The position numbers were made by a program, and so were the translations under genes. From contig CAZMBE010000017.1 of NCBI GenBank assembly GCA_964564625.1, forward strand, positions 1 to 64,000: a stretch of DNA of 64,000 nt, given 5' to 3'. The notes below the pieces were generated by a model that saw only the letters and a program-made list of their open reading frames with translations, made no database searches and had not been told where the DNA came from. Source of the stretch: UBA2185 sp964564625. GTDB lineage: Bacteria > Desulfobacterota > Syntrophia > Syntrophales > UBA2185. Numbering within the stretch: the first letter of the stretch is position 1; each line of letters begins with the position of its first letter. Shown piece by piece: positions 24,360 through 33,717 of this stretch.

Positions 24360-26183
24360 ATGTCAGCACCAAAAGGCGGATGCTTCGGAAAAATATTAGA
24401 GATTAATTTAAGTAATCGGACCTACAAGACCCGTGAGGTACCCGATGAGGTCTATCAGAAGGCCATTGGCGGCAACGGTCTCGCTGCGTATTTTATGACG
24501 AATGAGTACAAGGCCCATAAAGACCCCCTCGCTGAGGATGCATTCATATTCTATGGACCGGGACCGCTCAACGGAACCTATTGTATCGCCGCGCGCACAA
24601 GCATTGCCAACATGAGCCCATACACCGGTCTTATCTCCCACGCGGAAACGGGCGCCCACTTCGGCAACGAAATCAAATGGGCAGGATGGGATGGAATTTA
24701 TGTCAAGGGAAGGGCAAAGAGCCCCGTGTGGATTTCTGTCGTTGACGACAAGGTGGAATTCAAGGACGCCACAAACCTGTGGGGAAAGGATACGGCAGAG
24801 ACGCATGAAGCGATTATGAAAGAAATGAAAGACCCCTACGCGAGAACTGCTGTTATCGGTCCCGCGGGCGAGAACCAGGTTCCTATCGCCTGCGTCATAG
24901 TGGAGCGTTTCCGCGCCGCCGCGAGGAGCGGTACGGGCATGCTTATGGGAAACAAGAAACTGAAAGGTCTTGCCGTAAGAGGTACCAAGGCCGTGCCCGT
25001 TGTGGACAATGTAAAATTCATGGAAATGGCCAACTATGCCAAGAAACTTGCCGTGGAAAAGGAAGCCTGGCAGGGGATAAAACGGTGGGGGACCGCGGGA
25101 TTATTGGAGCTGAAACATTACAAAGACGGATCCCTTATTACGAAAAACTTCCAGACAACCTGGTATCCCGACATTATAAAGATCGGCGGTGAGGAAGCAA
25201 ACCGGAGGTTCTGGAAACGGCACGTGGCCTGCAATCATTGCCCCGTCCACTGCCTGAAACTGGGTGTAATCCGCGAAGGCAGATACAGGGGGATGATCGG
25301 TGAGGGGCCCGAATATGAATCAGGCGGACTTCTGGGAAGCAATCTCGGAATGAACGATTTCAACTCCATGATAGCCCTCATCGAGGCCTGTGATGCCTAT
25401 GGATTGGATAATATTTCCACGGGTGGAATCCTCGGATTCACGACGGAACTTGTGGAGAAAGGGATACTCAAACCGGCCGACCTCGACGGACTCAAGCCAA
25501 AGTGGGGAGACGGCGACACGTACATGGAGCTTATCCGAAAGCTTGCCTATAAGGAAGGGAAGGCAGGCAAACTCCTCTCCAAGGGCGTGAAGAAGATGGC
25601 CGCGGAGGTCGGCAAGGGATCTGATTATTATGCCGCGATCGTGAAGGGAAAGGAATTGGCGGCCCACGACCCGCGGGGTGACAAGGCCAGGGCTTACAGC
25701 TACGTCCTTGGATCCTGCGGGGGAGACCACCATGAGGGGGCTTCCACGAGGGGCCTCGTGATTTTTGCGATGCTGAACTCCCTGTCTCTCTGTTCCTTTG
25801 CGACAGGCCTCGTCTGGGGCGGTGAGAACGCGAAGATCACCGTCGGCATGCTGAACCCTCTCTGCGGCTGGAGCATGAAAGAGGATGATTACTGGACGAC
25901 AGGCAAACGGATCATGACGATGGAACGGGTCTTCAACGTGAGGGAAGGCGTCAGCCGCAAGGATGACAGGCTTCCCAGGCGCCTGATGACGGAAAAGCTT
26001 CCCGCGGGGCCGAAGAAGGGAGCCGTGTTTACGGAAGAAGATACGAAGAAGTTTCAGGATGAATTTTACAGCTTCCTTGGCTGGGACGAGAAAGGTGTTC
26101 CCACAGAAGCGACGCTGAAGGCTCTCGGACTTGAGTATCTTGTCGATGATGTCGCGGCAGCCCGGAAAGAGTACAGATTATAG
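24360..26183 (+). CDS. Tungsten-type aldehyde:ferredoxin oxidoreductase, catalytic subunit
   Basis: 607 residues from the ATG at 24360 (GAGGAGGTGAT 7 nt before it); a GTG at 24351 overlaps the ribosome-binding site. The AOR architecture is complete: N-terminal domain (GGCFGKILEINLSNR, GGNGLAAYFM, IFYGPGPLNGT), pterin-binding segments, the [4Fe-4S] ligands CNHCPVHC near residue 292, and a fourth Cys candidate in SLSLCSFATG. AORs oxidise aldehydes to acids or reduce acids with low-potential ferredoxin. The AOR-plus-Tat-ferredoxin pair resembles the E. coli ydhV/ydhX arrangement, and the natural substrate is unknown. It is last in its operon, before a terminator. Confidence 0.9.
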   Translation: MSAPKGGCFGKILEINLSNRTYKTREVPDEVYQKAIGGNGLAAYFMTNEYKAHKDPLAEDAFIFYGPGPLNGTYCIAARTSIANMSPYTGLISHAETGAHFGNEIKWAGWDGIYVKGRAKSPVWISVVDDKVEFKDATNLWGKDTAETHEAIMKEMKDPYARTAVIGPAGENQVPIACVIVERFRAAARSGTGMLMGNKKLKGLAVRGTKAVPVVDNVKFMEMANYAKKLAVEKEAWQGIKRWGTAGLLELKHYKDGSLITKNFQTTWYPDIIKIGGEEANRRFWKRHVACNHCPVHCLKLGVIREGRYRGMIGEGPEYESGGLLGSNLGMNDFNSMIALIEACDAYGLDNISTGGILGFTTELVEKGILKPADLDGLKPKWGDGDTYMELIRKLAYKEGKAGKLLSKGVKKMAAEVGKGSDYYAAIVKGKELAAHDPRGDKARAYSYVLGSCGGDHHEGASTRGLVIFAMLNSLSLCSFATGLVWGGENAKITVGMLNPLCGWSMKEDDYWTTGKRIMTMERVFNVREGVSRKDDRLPRRLMTEKLPAGPKKGAVFTEEDTKKFQDEFYSFLGWDEKGVPTEATLKALGLEYLVDDVAAARKEYRL

Positions 26184-26200
26184 TTTCACGGATTGAAACG

Positions 26201-26236
26201 GGGCGGGTGAACTTCACCCGCCCTTGATTTTTTGCC
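26201..26236 (+). terminator. Rho-independent terminator after the AOR gene
   Basis: GGGCGGGTGA/TCACCCGCCC, 10-bp perfect stem with a 3-nt loop, then TTGATTTTTT. It separates the P460-ferredoxin-AOR operon from the nine-gene operon. Confidence 0.88.
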
Positions 26237-26337
26237 CCGTTTTATATACCATCACTTTTATATCTATGTATGACTTATCCTTGAAACGCATTGGGTTGAA
26301 TAGTTGCTTTCGTGAATCATAAAAGGAATTATCTCTC

Positions 26338-27039
26338 ATGAGTTTTTCAAGAAGGGATGCGCTCCACATACTTGTCAGCGGCGCTCTTTCCACCGCTGTC
26401 TTTACTTTTTTCAAAGTAAGCGGTGCCAAGGCCGTTCCACGTCCGCCTGGAGCCCTCATCGAGCCGGAATTTCTCAAGTATTGCACAAGGTGCTACCAGT
26501 GCATAGACGTCTGCCCTACGAATGCCCTCGTTCCGGCAGGCATCACCGGCGGCATTCCCAATTTCGGGACGCCCATACTTGAGTGGAAAAAATGCATCTT
26601 CTGCATGGAATGCATCCGGACGTGCCCTACGGGAGCTATCAAGAAGATTTCACGAGACGATATCAAAATCGGCAACGCCGTAATCAACCGCGCTACATGC
26701 CTCACCTGGTCCGGCCAGAGCAAATGCGATATCTGTTACGATGCCTGCAGGTATGATGCCATCACGCTTGAAAATGAAATTTATCCCGTTGTTCTGGATG
26801 ATCTATGCACGGGCTGTAATGTCTGTGAGAGGAGATGCCCGACGGATCCAAAATCCATCGTCGTGAATTACGAAAAGGTAAAAAGGTTTTTGCCCCCTGA
26901 TAAAAGGGTTGCGATGCGCCTTGAAGATGAAATGGGAAAGAAGCATGGTGAAGAGGATTTCAAGTCCTGGTTTGTAGAACGGATCAAAAAACTGGGGAGA
27001 TCCTATGGTGTCATGAAGGAAGAGGAAGAAGAGGAGTAG
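26338..27039 (+). CDS. NapG-like periplasmic ferredoxin
   Basis: 233 residues. N-terminal Tat-like signal SRRDALH followed by a hydrophobic run to residue ~30. Four [4Fe-4S] motifs follow: CTRCYQCIDVCP, CIFCMECIRTCP, CDICYDACRYD and CTGCNVCERRCP, as in NapG/MauM. NapG works with the membrane protein NapH to carry quinol electrons to periplasmic enzymes, and a NapH-like fusion occurs at 33718. The acidic C-terminus (EEEEEE) is unusual. Ribosome-binding site AAGGAA. First gene of the operon; its stop abuts the next start codon. Confidence 0.88.
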   Translation: MSFSRRDALHILVSGALSTAVFTFFKVSGAKAVPRPPGALIEPEFLKYCTRCYQCIDVCPTNALVPAGITGGIPNFGTPILEWKKCIFCMECIRTCPTGAIKKISRDDIKIGNAVINRATCLTWSGQSKCDICYDACRYDAITLENEIYPVVLDDLCTGCNVCERRCPTDPKSIVVNYEKVKRFLPPDKRVAMRLEDEMGKKHGEEDFKSWFVERIKKLGRSYGVMKEEEEEE

Positions 27040-28269
27040 ATGAAAGGGAGAGACACGTTTCCTGCGCTGGTCATTGGAGGAGGTGTTGCGGGAATCAGCG
27101 CCGCCCTCGATATTGCCAATGCGGGCCAAGCAGTTCACCTGGTGGAAAAAAGCTTTGTCCTGGGAGGTCAGGTCGCGAAGCTCGATAAGCTCTACCCTAC
27201 GGATCACTGCGCCTTCTGTCCCCTGTGGACGGACATCAAACGATTGAGGGAACATCCCTCGATTACTGTTCATTGCGATACCGAGGTCAAAGAACTGAAC
27301 AAGAGTGAAAACCGCGTTCATGCCCTCATGGTGAGACACGCTTCTTTCATAGATGAAGGCCGGTGCGTTTTTTGCGGAAAATGCGCGAAAGCATGTCCGG
27401 AGAATGCCAGTGTGCCCCTTGGGGCACATGTCTATCCTCCGTCTTACCGCATTGACCGGGAAATCTGTACCCGGTGCGACGGGTGTGTGAAGACATGCCC
27501 GACTGCCGCCATCGATTTTCAAAGAAAAGACGAGACGTTTGATCTCATATGTGATCATGTCATATGGGCGTCCGGTTTTAGGGAAGTTGATTTGACTCCT
27601 CTTCCGGAGTTCGGGTTCGGAAGTCATCCGAACATCATGACGTCTCTGGAATTCGAGGCATGGACAGCGGAAGCAGGAAACAACAAGGGGGACATTGTAA
27701 AAAAATCAAATCGGTCAATTCCCCGCAATATTGCCTTTATCCAATGTGCGGGCGCGCGGGATCAGAGGATGCTTCCGTATTGCTCGGCGGTCTGCTGCAT
27801 GCACGCCCTCAAACAGGCACAGTGGGTGAAAAGAAGAAACCTGGCGGTTCATTGCGTCGTTTTTTATACCGATCTGCGCACCGTGGGGCGTGACTATTAT
27901 GAATATTCCCTGCGTGATTTCAGCGGAAGCGGTGTAAGGCTCATACGGGGGAGGCCCTCTCTGGTGTATCCAATTCCCGGCGGCGAGGGGATCGCGGTAA
28001 AATTTGAAAATACCATGACCCAGAAGCGGGAAATCTGGAAATTCGACATGGTGATCCTCAATGGAAACCTCACATCTTCCCTGTCAGGGTCGGATCGTGA
28101 AAAGCACGTCTCTCCCGTACTCACCGGGGATGGATTTGTCAATGCAGGGGCTGATGATATTTCCCGTCTCACCTGCGGTTTCAGTATGGAGCCCGCGGAT
28201 GTAGCGGAGTCAGTTATCCAGGCGTCTTCCGCTGCGATGAAAACGCTTTTAACGAACAGGAAACGGTAG
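27040..28269 (+). CDS. HdrA-like FAD/iron-sulfur protein, first copy
   Basis: 409 residues, shorter than HdrA of methanogens (~650). The FAD loop GGGVAGISAA is at residues ~14-23, with the HdrA hallmarks LGGQVAKLDKLYPTDHCAFC, FIQCAGARD, YCSAVCCMHALKQA and FYTDLRTVGRDYYEY. Two inserted [4Fe-4S] clusters (CVFCGKCAKACP, CTRCDGCVKTCP) lie at ~107-155. HdrA proteins bifurcate or confurcate electrons at the flavin. There is no HdrB partner here. ATG follows the previous stop with no spacer. Confidence 0.88.
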   Translation: MKGRDTFPALVIGGGVAGISAALDIANAGQAVHLVEKSFVLGGQVAKLDKLYPTDHCAFCPLWTDIKRLREHPSITVHCDTEVKELNKSENRVHALMVRHASFIDEGRCVFCGKCAKACPENASVPLGAHVYPPSYRIDREICTRCDGCVKTCPTAAIDFQRKDETFDLICDHVIWASGFREVDLTPLPEFGFGSHPNIMTSLEFEAWTAEAGNNKGDIVKKSNRSIPRNIAFIQCAGARDQRMLPYCSAVCCMHALKQAQWVKRRNLAVHCVVFYTDLRTVGRDYYEYSLRDFSGSGVRLIRGRPSLVYPIPGGEGIAVKFENTMTQKREIWKFDMVILNGNLTSSLSGSDREKHVSPVLTGDGFVNAGADDISRLTCGFSMEPADVAESVIQASSAAMKTLLTNRKR

Positions 28270-28272
28270 AAT

Positions 28273-29985
28273 ATGTCAAGAGTTGCTGTTTTCCTCTGCA
28301 GATGTTTCGGAGAAATCGATGGCACCATCGATTTCGAAGCGCTACGAAGAAACACGGAGAGAAATAGTTCTGTCGATTCTTTTTCCATCCACGACTCTCT
28401 GTGTATGGAGGGGGACATAAAAAAAATAGCCTCTCTGGTCCTCGGTGGAAGTGCGGGCAAAGTGGTCATCGGGGCGTGTTCATTCCTCGGGAGAGGCGGG
28501 GCAATCATGGATGGATTGGTCAAAGAAGGCATCATACGGTTGAATATTGGCCTCGTTGACCTGAGAGAGGCCTGTGCCTGGATACACACGAATGATCCGG
28601 GTAACGCGACGATTAAGGCGCGGGATCTGATCCGGATGGAGGTCGCGGCGCTCAGACACAGGCAGGAGTCCCGGGACGTTACCATCAGGGTTTGTCCGGA
28701 AGCGATGATTGTCGGCGCGGGTCCGGCCGGACTTTCTGCTGCCTCAGCGTTAGCCTGCATGGGCTTCAAGGTGCACCTCCTGGAAAGGGGGTCGAGCCTC
28801 GGAGGTATGCTCAATCTGATCTCGCACGTATACCCTTCCGATGAAAAGGCGGCAGACAAACTGCATCTGCTCACGAGTGAGATAGGGGAGAATAATCTGA
28901 TCACTCTGTATACAAAGGCGAAAATAACTTCGATAACGGGATTTGCCGGTGATTTTACAATACGTTTCTCTTCGTCCCTGGGGGATGTGAGGATTCGTGT
29001 GGGTGTTGTGATTCTCGCGAGCGGCGCCCGAATCTGGCTACCCGATGGTCTCTATCGATATGGAAAGGTGAAGAATGTAATCACACAGATGGAGTTGGAA
29101 AGGCAATTCATCAGGGATTCTCTCCAGGTCAAGCGCGTTGTGTTTATTCAATGCGTCGGCGCGAGAAACCGCGAACGGCCCTATTGCGCGACTATGTGCT
29201 GTCCAACGAGTCTGAAAAATGCCGGGAGGCTAATAGATGAAAAACCAGGCGCCCAGGTTTTTATCCTTCATCGCGATATTATGACACCCGGGAGTATCCT
29301 CGAAGCCTATTACAGGAAGGCCCTCGCAAAAGGGGTGCAGTGTATAAGGTTTGAAGAAGCAAATCCTCCTGAAATCCTGGGGGATGAGCGCGTCGAGGGT
29401 GTGGAGGTTTACGATGCCGTCAATGGGATCAAAAGGAGGCTTGAGGCCGATCTGGTTGTTCTCAGCACGCCTCTTGTTCCGAACAGTGATAACGTGCATT
29501 TAGCCGATATGCTCGGTGTGCAACTTGACCGTTACGGCTTCTTCTCGGAAATCTATCCCCTTCACCCTCTGGAAACACGGAATGACGGCGTTTTTATCTG
29601 CGGCTCTGCCAGGTGGCCCGTATCGTCCGATCACGCGATGATGCAGGGAGAAGGCGCTGCCGTGAAAGCCGCGGCTCTTTTGGGGAGGGAAACCGTTTCG
29701 GCATTGTCCTTAAGCCGCGTTCCCGGGGAGAAATTCGGCCATGCTTCCGTCAATGAGAAGTCATGCACGGGGTGCGGGAATTGTGTAGCCGTCTGTCCCT
29801 TTGATGCGTGCCGTCTTCAGAACATGGGAAGAACGTCCATCAGCAGAGTCAACAAGATGCGGTGCAAAGCGTGCGGCAACTGCGTGTCCGTCTGCCCCAA
29901 CGGGACCGTTCAGTTGCCGGGGCACGATTACCGTGCGGTGGGAGCGATGATTAGAAACGCGTTCAGCGAAGAGGCTCCTCTATGA
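28273..29985 (+). CDS. HdrA-like FAD/iron-sulfur protein, second copy
   Basis: 570 residues. An N-terminal ~135-residue domain with Cys pairs (LCRCFGEI, GACSFLGRG), as in longer HdrA proteins, precedes the FAD loop GAGPAGLSAA near ~145. Then come CVGARNRERPYCATMCC and the HdrA-type C-terminal domain with SSDHAMMQGEGAA. Two terminal [4Fe-4S] clusters (CTGCGNCVAVCP, CKACGNCVSVCP) would pass electrons to MvhD, the next gene, which overlaps by 4 nt. Together with the 409-residue HdrA this gives two flavins per complex, as in Qmo-type and related assemblies. Confidence 0.88.
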   Translation: MSRVAVFLCRCFGEIDGTIDFEALRRNTERNSSVDSFSIHDSLCMEGDIKKIASLVLGGSAGKVVIGACSFLGRGGAIMDGLVKEGIIRLNIGLVDLREACAWIHTNDPGNATIKARDLIRMEVAALRHRQESRDVTIRVCPEAMIVGAGPAGLSAASALACMGFKVHLLERGSSLGGMLNLISHVYPSDEKAADKLHLLTSEIGENNLITLYTKAKITSITGFAGDFTIRFSSSLGDVRIRVGVVILASGARIWLPDGLYRYGKVKNVITQMELERQFIRDSLQVKRVVFIQCVGARNRERPYCATMCCPTSLKNAGRLIDEKPGAQVFILHRDIMTPGSILEAYYRKALAKGVQCIRFEEANPPEILGDERVEGVEVYDAVNGIKRRLEADLVVLSTPLVPNSDNVHLADMLGVQLDRYGFFSEIYPLHPLETRNDGVFICGSARWPVSSDHAMMQGEGAAVKAAALLGRETVSALSLSRVPGEKFGHASVNEKSCTGCGNCVAVCPFDACRLQNMGRTSISRVNKMRCKACGNCVSVCPNGTVQLPGHDYRAVGAMIRNAFSEEAPL

Positions 29986-30377
29986 AGGTATTGATTTTCG
30001 GGTGCAAATGGTGCGGTATGATCGGTGCGGACGGCGCGGGGAAAAAGCGGATTCAGCTCCCTGCTCAGTTCCGGGTCATTCCGGTGGAGTGCGCGGCCCT
30101 CGTTGAGCCCGATGCCGTCATCCGGGCTCTCGCAAGCGGAATCACAGGGGTGGCCGTGATGGGCTGCCATCTGGGGGGGTGCAGATTCAATCACGCGAAC
30201 CATGCGGCGCTCAAGCGCCTGGAACTCCTGAAAACACTTCTGGATGCTACCGGTATCGGCGGTCAGAGGCTCTTGATCAGCTTCGGGACAGCCCATGAAG
30301 ATCACCAGTATGCGGATGTCGTCACATCATTTTTCGAAGAATTGAAGGCCCTGCCTTCCACAGACTTGTGGATGTAA
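29982..30377 (+). CDS. mvhD: MvhD-like [2Fe-2S] electron-transfer subunit
   Basis: 131 residues, the usual MvhD size. The cluster Cys pattern is GCKWCG near the start, VECAALV in the middle and MGCHLGGCRFN near residue 66. MvhD links HdrA to a hydrogenase or formate dehydrogenase in cytoplasmic flavin-based electron bifurcation. Here it sits between HdrA and formate dehydrogenase genes, which fits HdrA-MvhD-FdhAB complexes. ATGA overlap with the gene before and a 10-nt overlap with the next. Confidence 0.88.
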   Translation: MKVLIFGCKWCGMIGADGAGKKRIQLPAQFRVIPVECAALVEPDAVIRALASGITGVAVMGCHLGGCRFNHANHAALKRLELLKTLLDATGIGGQRLLISFGTAHEDHQYADVVTSFFEELKALPSTDLWM

Positions 30378-31234
30378 TTGAGATGCTGGATACGCTGAAA
30401 GATATCGTCACATCCGTCTTGAGAGAGAAACAGGCGGATGGAGTCCTCGGATTGAGAAAAGGCGAATGGGGTATCATTCAGCCCCATATTTTCGAAGAGC
30501 TCCGGGAGGTAGAGGCCCTGGTAACTGAACCCAAGTGGCTCCTGGCAAAAATGGCCATGAGCATTGTGCGCTCATCCCGGGAAGGGTACAGGCTCGCGGT
30601 CATAACGAGAAGTTGCGATGAGAGGGCCCTGATGGAACTGGTCAAAAGAAACCAGATTGAAAAGGACAGGCTCCTCACCATCGGGATTGCCTGCAGTGCT
30701 GAGCAGGCGTCTGTCTGCCTCTGCCGGCGGCCGTACCCGGAGAAGCTCCATGCCGGTGAACCCGTTGCCGGAGTCGACCCTTTCCAGGATGAAACCATAC
30801 GGGAATTGCTCGTCGGCGAGGGACCGGCGAGGATGGAAAAATGGGCGAAACTTCTCAAGAGATGCATCAAATGTTATGGATGCCGTAATTCTTGTCCCAT
30901 CTGCGTGTGTGTACCCTGCAAGCTGGAAGATGAAGTATGGGTCGAGACGGGGGTCATCCCGGCAGAGATGATCGCGTATCATCTGATCCGGGCGTTTCAT
31001 CTTTCCGACACCTGCGTCGCCTGCAAGGCATGCCAGGAGGCGTGTCCCGTCAACATCCCCCTTCTTGCGCTGCAGATCTCCATGCGGGAGACCCTTCGTC
31101 AGACATACAGTTATGAGGCGGGGCTTGATCCTGAAAAGCGATCTCCCATCCTTTATGATTTATACAAAGAGCCCGGAGAGCAACACATTCTGCCGGACTG
31201 GATTAACACTCTGGAAAAAAATAATGAGCCCTGA
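30368..31234 (+). CDS. FrhB/FdhB-like iron-sulfur subunit
   Basis: 288 residues. The N-terminal ~130 match the FrhB/FdhB N-terminal fold (YRLAVITRSCDERALMELVKR). The C-terminal half has two [4Fe-4S] motifs, CIKCYGCRNSCP with the extra CVCVPC, and CVACKACQEACP. It should bridge the formate dehydrogenase catalytic subunit to MvhD and HdrA. The gene order FdhB before FdhA is seen in other Hdr-linked loci. Its end overlaps the FdhA start by 11 nt. Whether a flavin is bound cannot be told from sequence. Confidence 0.8.
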   Translation: MDVIEMLDTLKDIVTSVLREKQADGVLGLRKGEWGIIQPHIFEELREVEALVTEPKWLLAKMAMSIVRSSREGYRLAVITRSCDERALMELVKRNQIEKDRLLTIGIACSAEQASVCLCRRPYPEKLHAGEPVAGVDPFQDETIRELLVGEGPARMEKWAKLLKRCIKCYGCRNSCPICVCVPCKLEDEVWVETGVIPAEMIAYHLIRAFHLSDTCVACKACQEACPVNIPLLALQISMRETLRQTYSYEAGLDPEKRSPILYDLYKEPGEQHILPDWINTLEKNNEP

Positions 31235-33275
31235 GTTCGTCAGAACCATCTGCCCATATTGCGGAACCGGCTGCGGCCTGATCCTGAAGGTCGAGGACGG
31301 CACAGTTATCGGGACTTACCCGGACGGCAAACACCCCGTAAGCCGCGGCACCCTCTGCATCAAGGGCTGGTCAGCCCATGAATTCGTTCATCACCCGGAC
31401 CGGTTGAAAACACCCCTCATAAGGAAAGGGGACAGGTTCGAAGAGATATCGTGGAGCGAGGCCATATCAATGGCGGCGGAGAAACTGAAGGCGGTCGCCG
31501 AACAGTACGGAGGGGATGCCGTAGGCGGGCTCTGTTCCGCCAAGTGCACCAACGAGGAGAATTATCTCTTCCAGAAGCTGATGCGGATGGCCTTCAGGAC
31601 AAATAATGTCGATCACTGCGCGCGCCTCTGTCACGCCCCCACGGCGGCCGGCATGGCCCAGACCACGGGAAGCGGGGCCATGACGAACTCCATCTCCGAT
31701 CTGGCGGGGGCCGAGTGCATCCTGATCATCGGCTCGAATGCGGCGGAGAGCCACCCCATCATCATGGGGGAGATCTATAAGGCGGCGGATCGGGGCGCTC
31801 AGTTAATCGTTATTGATCCCCGAAAGACGATGGTAGCCGAGAATGCCGGCATTCACCTGAGAATCAATCCGGGGACGGATATTCCCCTCTTGTGCGGAAT
31901 GATGGGGCACATCATCAATGCGGGGCTGCATAACGCGGCATTTATTCAGGATAGGATGGATGGATTTGAAGAGCTCAAACAATTTCTCAATTCCTGGCCG
32001 GTGGAGAAGGCCGCCGGAGAATGCGGCATCGATGAAGGAGAGATCAAGAAAGTCGCGGAGATCTACGCACAAGCGAACAATGCCGCCATCGTCTACTGTA
32101 TGGGGATTACCCAGCACGCCTGCGGGACGGCGAACGTCCATGCAATCTGCGATCTGGCCATGCTCTGCGGCCATATCGGCAAGGTATATTCCGGCGTCTA
32201 TCCACTCAGGGGCCAGAACAATGTGCAGGGCTCCTGTGACGTGGGGGGACTGCCGAACGTCTATCCGGGTTACCAGAGTGTCAGTGATCCCGCCGTTCAG
32301 GAAAAGTTTGAGAAAGCCTGGGGGACAGAGCTTTCCCCAAAGGCGGGATTGACGGTGACCGAAATGATCGGCGCCGCCGGGAAAGGAATCCGGGCTCTCT
32401 ACGTCATGGCCGAAAATCCCGCGGTGAGCGATCCCGATGTCAATCATGTGCTGGAATCTCTTCGCAAACTTGATTTCCTGGTTGTTCAGGATATCTTCCT
32501 CACAGAGACGGCAAAATTCGCCCATCTGGTGTTTCCGGCGGCCTGTTTTGCCGAAAAGACGGGGACGTACACGAACACGGAACGAAGATTTCAGCTCTTG
32601 CGAAAGGTGATCGATCCTCCGGGTGAGGCAAAGGGCGACTTCGAAATCCTCTGTCTTTTGGCCAAAGCCCTGGGGCTCGATTTTTCCTATAATCATCCGG
32701 GAGAGGTTATGGAGGAGATCGCAGGGCTCGTGCCCGCCTATGGCGGAATTCGCTTTAACAGGCTGGAACTGGCAGGCCTTCAGTGGCCGTGTCCGGACCT
32801 TGGCCATCCGGGGACGCGATTTCTCCATGAGCATGCATTTACCCGGGGCCGGGGTTTGTTTATTGTGCCGCACTACACTCCACCCTATGAAAAGCCGGAT
32901 GAAGAGTTTCCCTATTATCTGAACACGGGAAGGATGTTTGCCCATTACCACACCGGTACGATGACGCGCCGCTCCCCCTTTCTCCACAGGGAGCTGGAGG
33001 AACCGTACGCGGAGATTCATCCTGAAGACGCCTTCAAGGCAGACATCAGAGAAGGCGACAGGATCAGGATAACCAGCAGGAGGGGAAGCATTGTCACTGC
33101 CGCCATGATCACGGAAAGGGTTGCCAGGGGATGTATTTTCGCGCCTTTTCATTTTACGGAAGCGAGGGCCAATACCCTGACAAACCCCGTGCTTGACCCG
33201 GTCTGCAAGATTCCGGAATTCAAGGTTTGCGCGGTGAAGATGGAAAAGGAGACCTATGAAGAGCAGGAAAGATAG
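31224..33275 (+). CDS. fdhA: Formate dehydrogenase catalytic subunit (Cys type, Mo/W-bis-MGD)
   Basis: 683 residues from the ATG at 31224, which overlaps the previous stop and puts the first cluster at the N-terminus; the frame is open further upstream but only over the neighbour. [4Fe-4S] ligands CPYCGTGCG and GTLCIKGW. The active-site loop DHCARLCHAPTAAG has Cys where selenocysteine enzymes have Sec, so no SECIS element is needed. The C-terminal molybdopterin dinucleotide domain (~560-683) is complete. No signal peptide, so the enzyme is cytoplasmic. It oxidises formate or reduces CO2 and works with the flanking Hdr/MvhD/FrhB-like subunits. Confidence 0.92.
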   Translation: MSPEFVRTICPYCGTGCGLILKVEDGTVIGTYPDGKHPVSRGTLCIKGWSAHEFVHHPDRLKTPLIRKGDRFEEISWSEAISMAAEKLKAVAEQYGGDAVGGLCSAKCTNEENYLFQKLMRMAFRTNNVDHCARLCHAPTAAGMAQTTGSGAMTNSISDLAGAECILIIGSNAAESHPIIMGEIYKAADRGAQLIVIDPRKTMVAENAGIHLRINPGTDIPLLCGMMGHIINAGLHNAAFIQDRMDGFEELKQFLNSWPVEKAAGECGIDEGEIKKVAEIYAQANNAAIVYCMGITQHACGTANVHAICDLAMLCGHIGKVYSGVYPLRGQNNVQGSCDVGGLPNVYPGYQSVSDPAVQEKFEKAWGTELSPKAGLTVTEMIGAAGKGIRALYVMAENPAVSDPDVNHVLESLRKLDFLVVQDIFLTETAKFAHLVFPAACFAEKTGTYTNTERRFQLLRKVIDPPGEAKGDFEILCLLAKALGLDFSYNHPGEVMEEIAGLVPAYGGIRFNRLELAGLQWPCPDLGHPGTRFLHEHAFTRGRGLFIVPHYTPPYEKPDEEFPYYLNTGRMFAHYHTGTMTRRSPFLHRELEEPYAEIHPEDAFKADIREGDRIRITSRRGSIVTAAMITERVARGCIFAPFHFTEARANTLTNPVLDPVCKIPEFKVCAVKMEKETYEEQER

Positions 33276-33717
33276 GATCGCCGAGGCGAAGCGCGTGTCC
33301 GGCGCCGACGGCTGCGTCGAGTGCGGGCGCTGTGTCGCCGCATGTCCCATGGCGGAGATGTATACGAATTTTTGCATCGAAATGTCGCCGCGGGGCATTA
33401 TAAAAAAGACGCTGATCGGAGATCCTGTCGTTGAAGATAAAAACATCTGGTATTGCACGGAATGCAATGCCGGCACTGATACATGCCCCCAGGGAGTGAG
33501 CTGCCGGGACTTGATCAGAAAGCTCCGGGAAACAGCCATCAATGAGAATCTCCTGGAGAACGCGAAGATCTGTAAATGCTGCGGCAAATCATTTGTGGCC
33601 ATTCCCGTGGAGAACTTCGTCTACGGCAGGCTAAAGGAAGAACCTCCGAATGTGTTCGAGGTCCTTGATGTATGTCCGCCATGCCGGCGGGAAATGTACC
33701 TTCTGAGAAACTCGTAA
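33256..33717 (+). CDS. HdrC-like ferredoxin with C-terminal Cys-rich tail
   Basis: 153 residues, overlapping fdhA by 20 nt. The [4Fe-4S] motifs CVECGRCVAACP and CTECNAGTDTCPQG follow the HdrC/GlpC pattern. The last ~50 residues add KICKCCGKSF and VCPPCRRE, four more Cys that could bind zinc or a cluster. These are reminiscent of, but too short to be, an HdrB CCG domain. In Hdr systems HdrC passes electrons between HdrA and HdrB. With no HdrB here it may feed the membrane subunit encoded next. Confidence 0.78.
   Translation: MKSRKDRIAEAKRVSGADGCVECGRCVAACPMAEMYTNFCIEMSPRGIIKKTLIGDPVVEDKNIWYCTECNAGTDTCPQGVSCRDLIRKLRETAINENLLENAKICKCCGKSFVAIPVENFVYGRLKEEPPNVFEVLDVCPPCRREMYLLRNS

Noticed and set aside
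23494..24372. 292-codon open frame on the minus strand
   Set aside because: Antisense to the Tat ferredoxin, which has a signal and four cluster motifs.
31224..33275. Selenocysteine-type formate dehydrogenase
   Set aside because: The active-site codon is an ordinary Cys (ARLCHAP), and no in-frame UGA or SECIS is needed.
31803..33602. 599-codon open frame on the minus strand
   Set aside because: It lies wholly opposite the formate dehydrogenase and HdrC-like genes, whose motifs are complete. No domain or ribosome-binding site.
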